From Gammaproteobacteria bacterium (GTDB lineage Bacteria > Pseudomonadota > Gammaproteobacteria > SZUA-229), in the NCBI GenBank assembly GCA_003228405.1, contig QIDK01000191.1:1-32308 (forward strand): a stretch of DNA of 32,308 bases. The letters are read 5' to 3'. The notes beneath the pieces are model-generated. The model ran no database searches. It saw only the letters and a list, made by a program, of their open reading frames with translations, and was not told the DNA's origin. Below, in pieces: positions 31,412 through 32,308 of this stretch; positions within the stretch are counted from its first letter, which is position 1; each line of letters opens with the position of its first letter. The position numbers were made by a program, and so were the translations under genes.

Positions 31412-32308
31412 CTAATAACCACTCTTTAAATTATTTAAACTTTCAAGTAGTTCTAAATACTGATCTGCCGGTCGGGGTGGGCTCCAGAAATAACCCTGCC
31501 CGAAATCTACACCCAGCTCTTTGATTCTGCTTAACTGTTCTCCGGTTTCAATGCCTTCTGCTACCAGTTTAAGTCCCAGGCCTTTAGCCAGGCCATAAAT
31601 AGCATTGATTATGGCGATATCATCCGGGTCGTGCAATATGCCATCGGTGAACGATTTATCTATTTTTAAAATATCAATCGGTAGACGTTTTAGATAGGAG
31701 AGTGAAGCATAACCGGTTCCAAAATCATCAATAGAAATGACTATGCCCATGTTGTGCAGCTGGTTTAGTTTTGATTCAACCTGGGTTTCATTTTGTAACA
31801 GAGTGCTTTCGGTCAGTTCAAGTTCTATATGTGAAGCATCTAGCTGGTGCTGGTTTAAAATTTTATTTAATAACGAAACCAGATCCTGTTCTTTAAACTG
31901 TCGAGCTGAGACATTTATTGAAATATTATTTATCGGGATATTAGCATCCTGCCACAGTTTGAACTGGGTGCAGGACTTTTCAATAACCTGTTGTCCTAGA
32001 GGAATGATTAAGCCAGTTTCTTCTGCAATCGGAATAAATTCATCCGGGGGTACAATGCCATGTTCAGGGTGGTTCCAGCGAACCAGTGCTTCAATACCGC
32101 TGGCAATGCCGGTAGTTAAGTCTATTTTAGGCTGGTAGTACATAAGCAGCTGATCATTTTCTATGGCATAGCGCAGCTCATTTTCAAGTTTTAAGCGGCG
32201 GTTTGCCTGCTTGCCCAGATCAGGTGAATAAAATTCATAAACATTTCCACCCTGTCCCTTGGCACGATGCAATGCCGCATCTGCATGGCTTAACAGGCTG
32301 CCAATATC
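31412..32308 (-). CDS. GGDEF-EAL c-di-GMP protein, 3' part (partial)
   Basis: The frame is open to the right edge of the window, so this is the C-terminal 298 residues of a longer protein. The first ~28 visible residues (DIGSLLSHADAALHRAKGQG, then GNVYEFY) are the end of a GGDEF domain. The rest is a full EAL domain: EALVRW, NISINVSARQF, IELELTEST, DDFGTGYASLSYLKRL, DILKIDKSF and LVAEGIET. All metal and catalytic acidic motifs are present, so c-di-GMP phosphodiesterase activity is likely; any cyclase activity and sensor domain are outside the window. Convergent with truD. Its meaning for the flagellar genes nearby is only thematic. Confidence 0.93.
   Translation of the reverse strand, partial: DIGSLLSHADAALHRAKGQGGNVYEFYSPDLGKQANRRLKLENELRYAIENDQLLMYYQPKIDLTTGIASGIEALVRWNHPEHGIVPPDEFIPIAEETGLIIPLGQQVIEKSCTQFKLWQDANIPINNISINVSARQFKEQDLVSLLNKILNQHQLDASHIELELTESTLLQNETQVESKLNQLHNMGIVISIDDFGTGYASLSYLKRLPIDILKIDKSFTDGILHDPDDIAIINAIYGLAKGLGLKLVAEGIETGEQLSRIKELGVDFGQGYFWSPPRPADQYLELLESLNNLKSGY

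Noticed and set aside
31737-32138. 133-aa + strand open frame
   Set aside because: Antisense shadow of the EAL domain, whose catalytic motifs are all intact on the other strand.

Overview
The window looks like chromosomal DNA of a motile, moderately AT-rich gammaproteobacterium. The main argument is the first 15 kb. Its order flaG-fliD-fliS-fliT-like-fleQ-fleS-fleR-fliEFGHIJ is the polar-flagellum order of Pseudomonas and related gammaproteobacteria, with FleQ/FleSR and sigma-54 promoters as the regulatory hierarchy. The genus cannot be told from the sequence alone.

Layout. (1) 39-15051, + strand: flagellar cap, chaperones, master regulators, MS-ring/rotor, export ATPase complex and hook-length control. 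Three sites with exact sigma-54 -24/-12 geometry lie upstream of fliD, fleS and fliK. After fliK the cluster stops; fliLMNOPQR/flhB are not here. (2) 15381-17405: a STAS anti-anti-sigma protein and a receiver-PP2C-HATPase regulator, the architecture of the HsbA/HsbR partner switch that controls FlgM/sigma-28 and surface attachment in Pseudomonas. (3) 17542-23760: a complete pyruvate dehydrogenase set, aceE (homodimeric E1), aceF (E2, one lipoyl domain) and lpd (E3 carrying its own N-terminal lipoyl domain). Each of the two gaps and the 3' flank contains a REP-like palindrome of one family. (4) 24125-24586: an unrecognised small membrane protein behind a CRP-type palindrome. (5) 29804-24616, - strand: a compact TetR - MMPL/RND exporter - periplasmic LolA-like protein - outer-membrane beta-barrel operon, which reads as an inner-to-outer-membrane hydrophobic-cargo route whose substrate is unknown. 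It is the best candidate here for an uncharacterised system. (6) 29941-30966 +: truD. (7) 31412-32308 -: the 3' part of a GGDEF-EAL protein cut by the window edge.

Gene-free stretches over 300 bases: 15052-15380 holds a nested inverted repeat, a small dispersed palindrome and a likely terminator. 20218-20585 holds an ATTCCC-type palindrome, a possible promoter and a REP. 23761-24124 holds a 124-bp nested palindrome, a CRP-like site and a terminator. 30967-31411 holds a degenerate GTAGCCCGGATG-type palindrome and a strong terminator. The shorter gap 4991-5285 carries an 8-copy heptamer array and the fleS promoter. No rRNA, tRNA, CRISPR, intact insertion sequence or prophage was seen.

Themes: sigma-54 flagellar control with leader hairpins of related sequence; a FleQ that seems to lack the LFRS c-di-GMP motif beside partner-switch and EAL genes; and many small palindromic or tandem repeats inserted right after stop codons.
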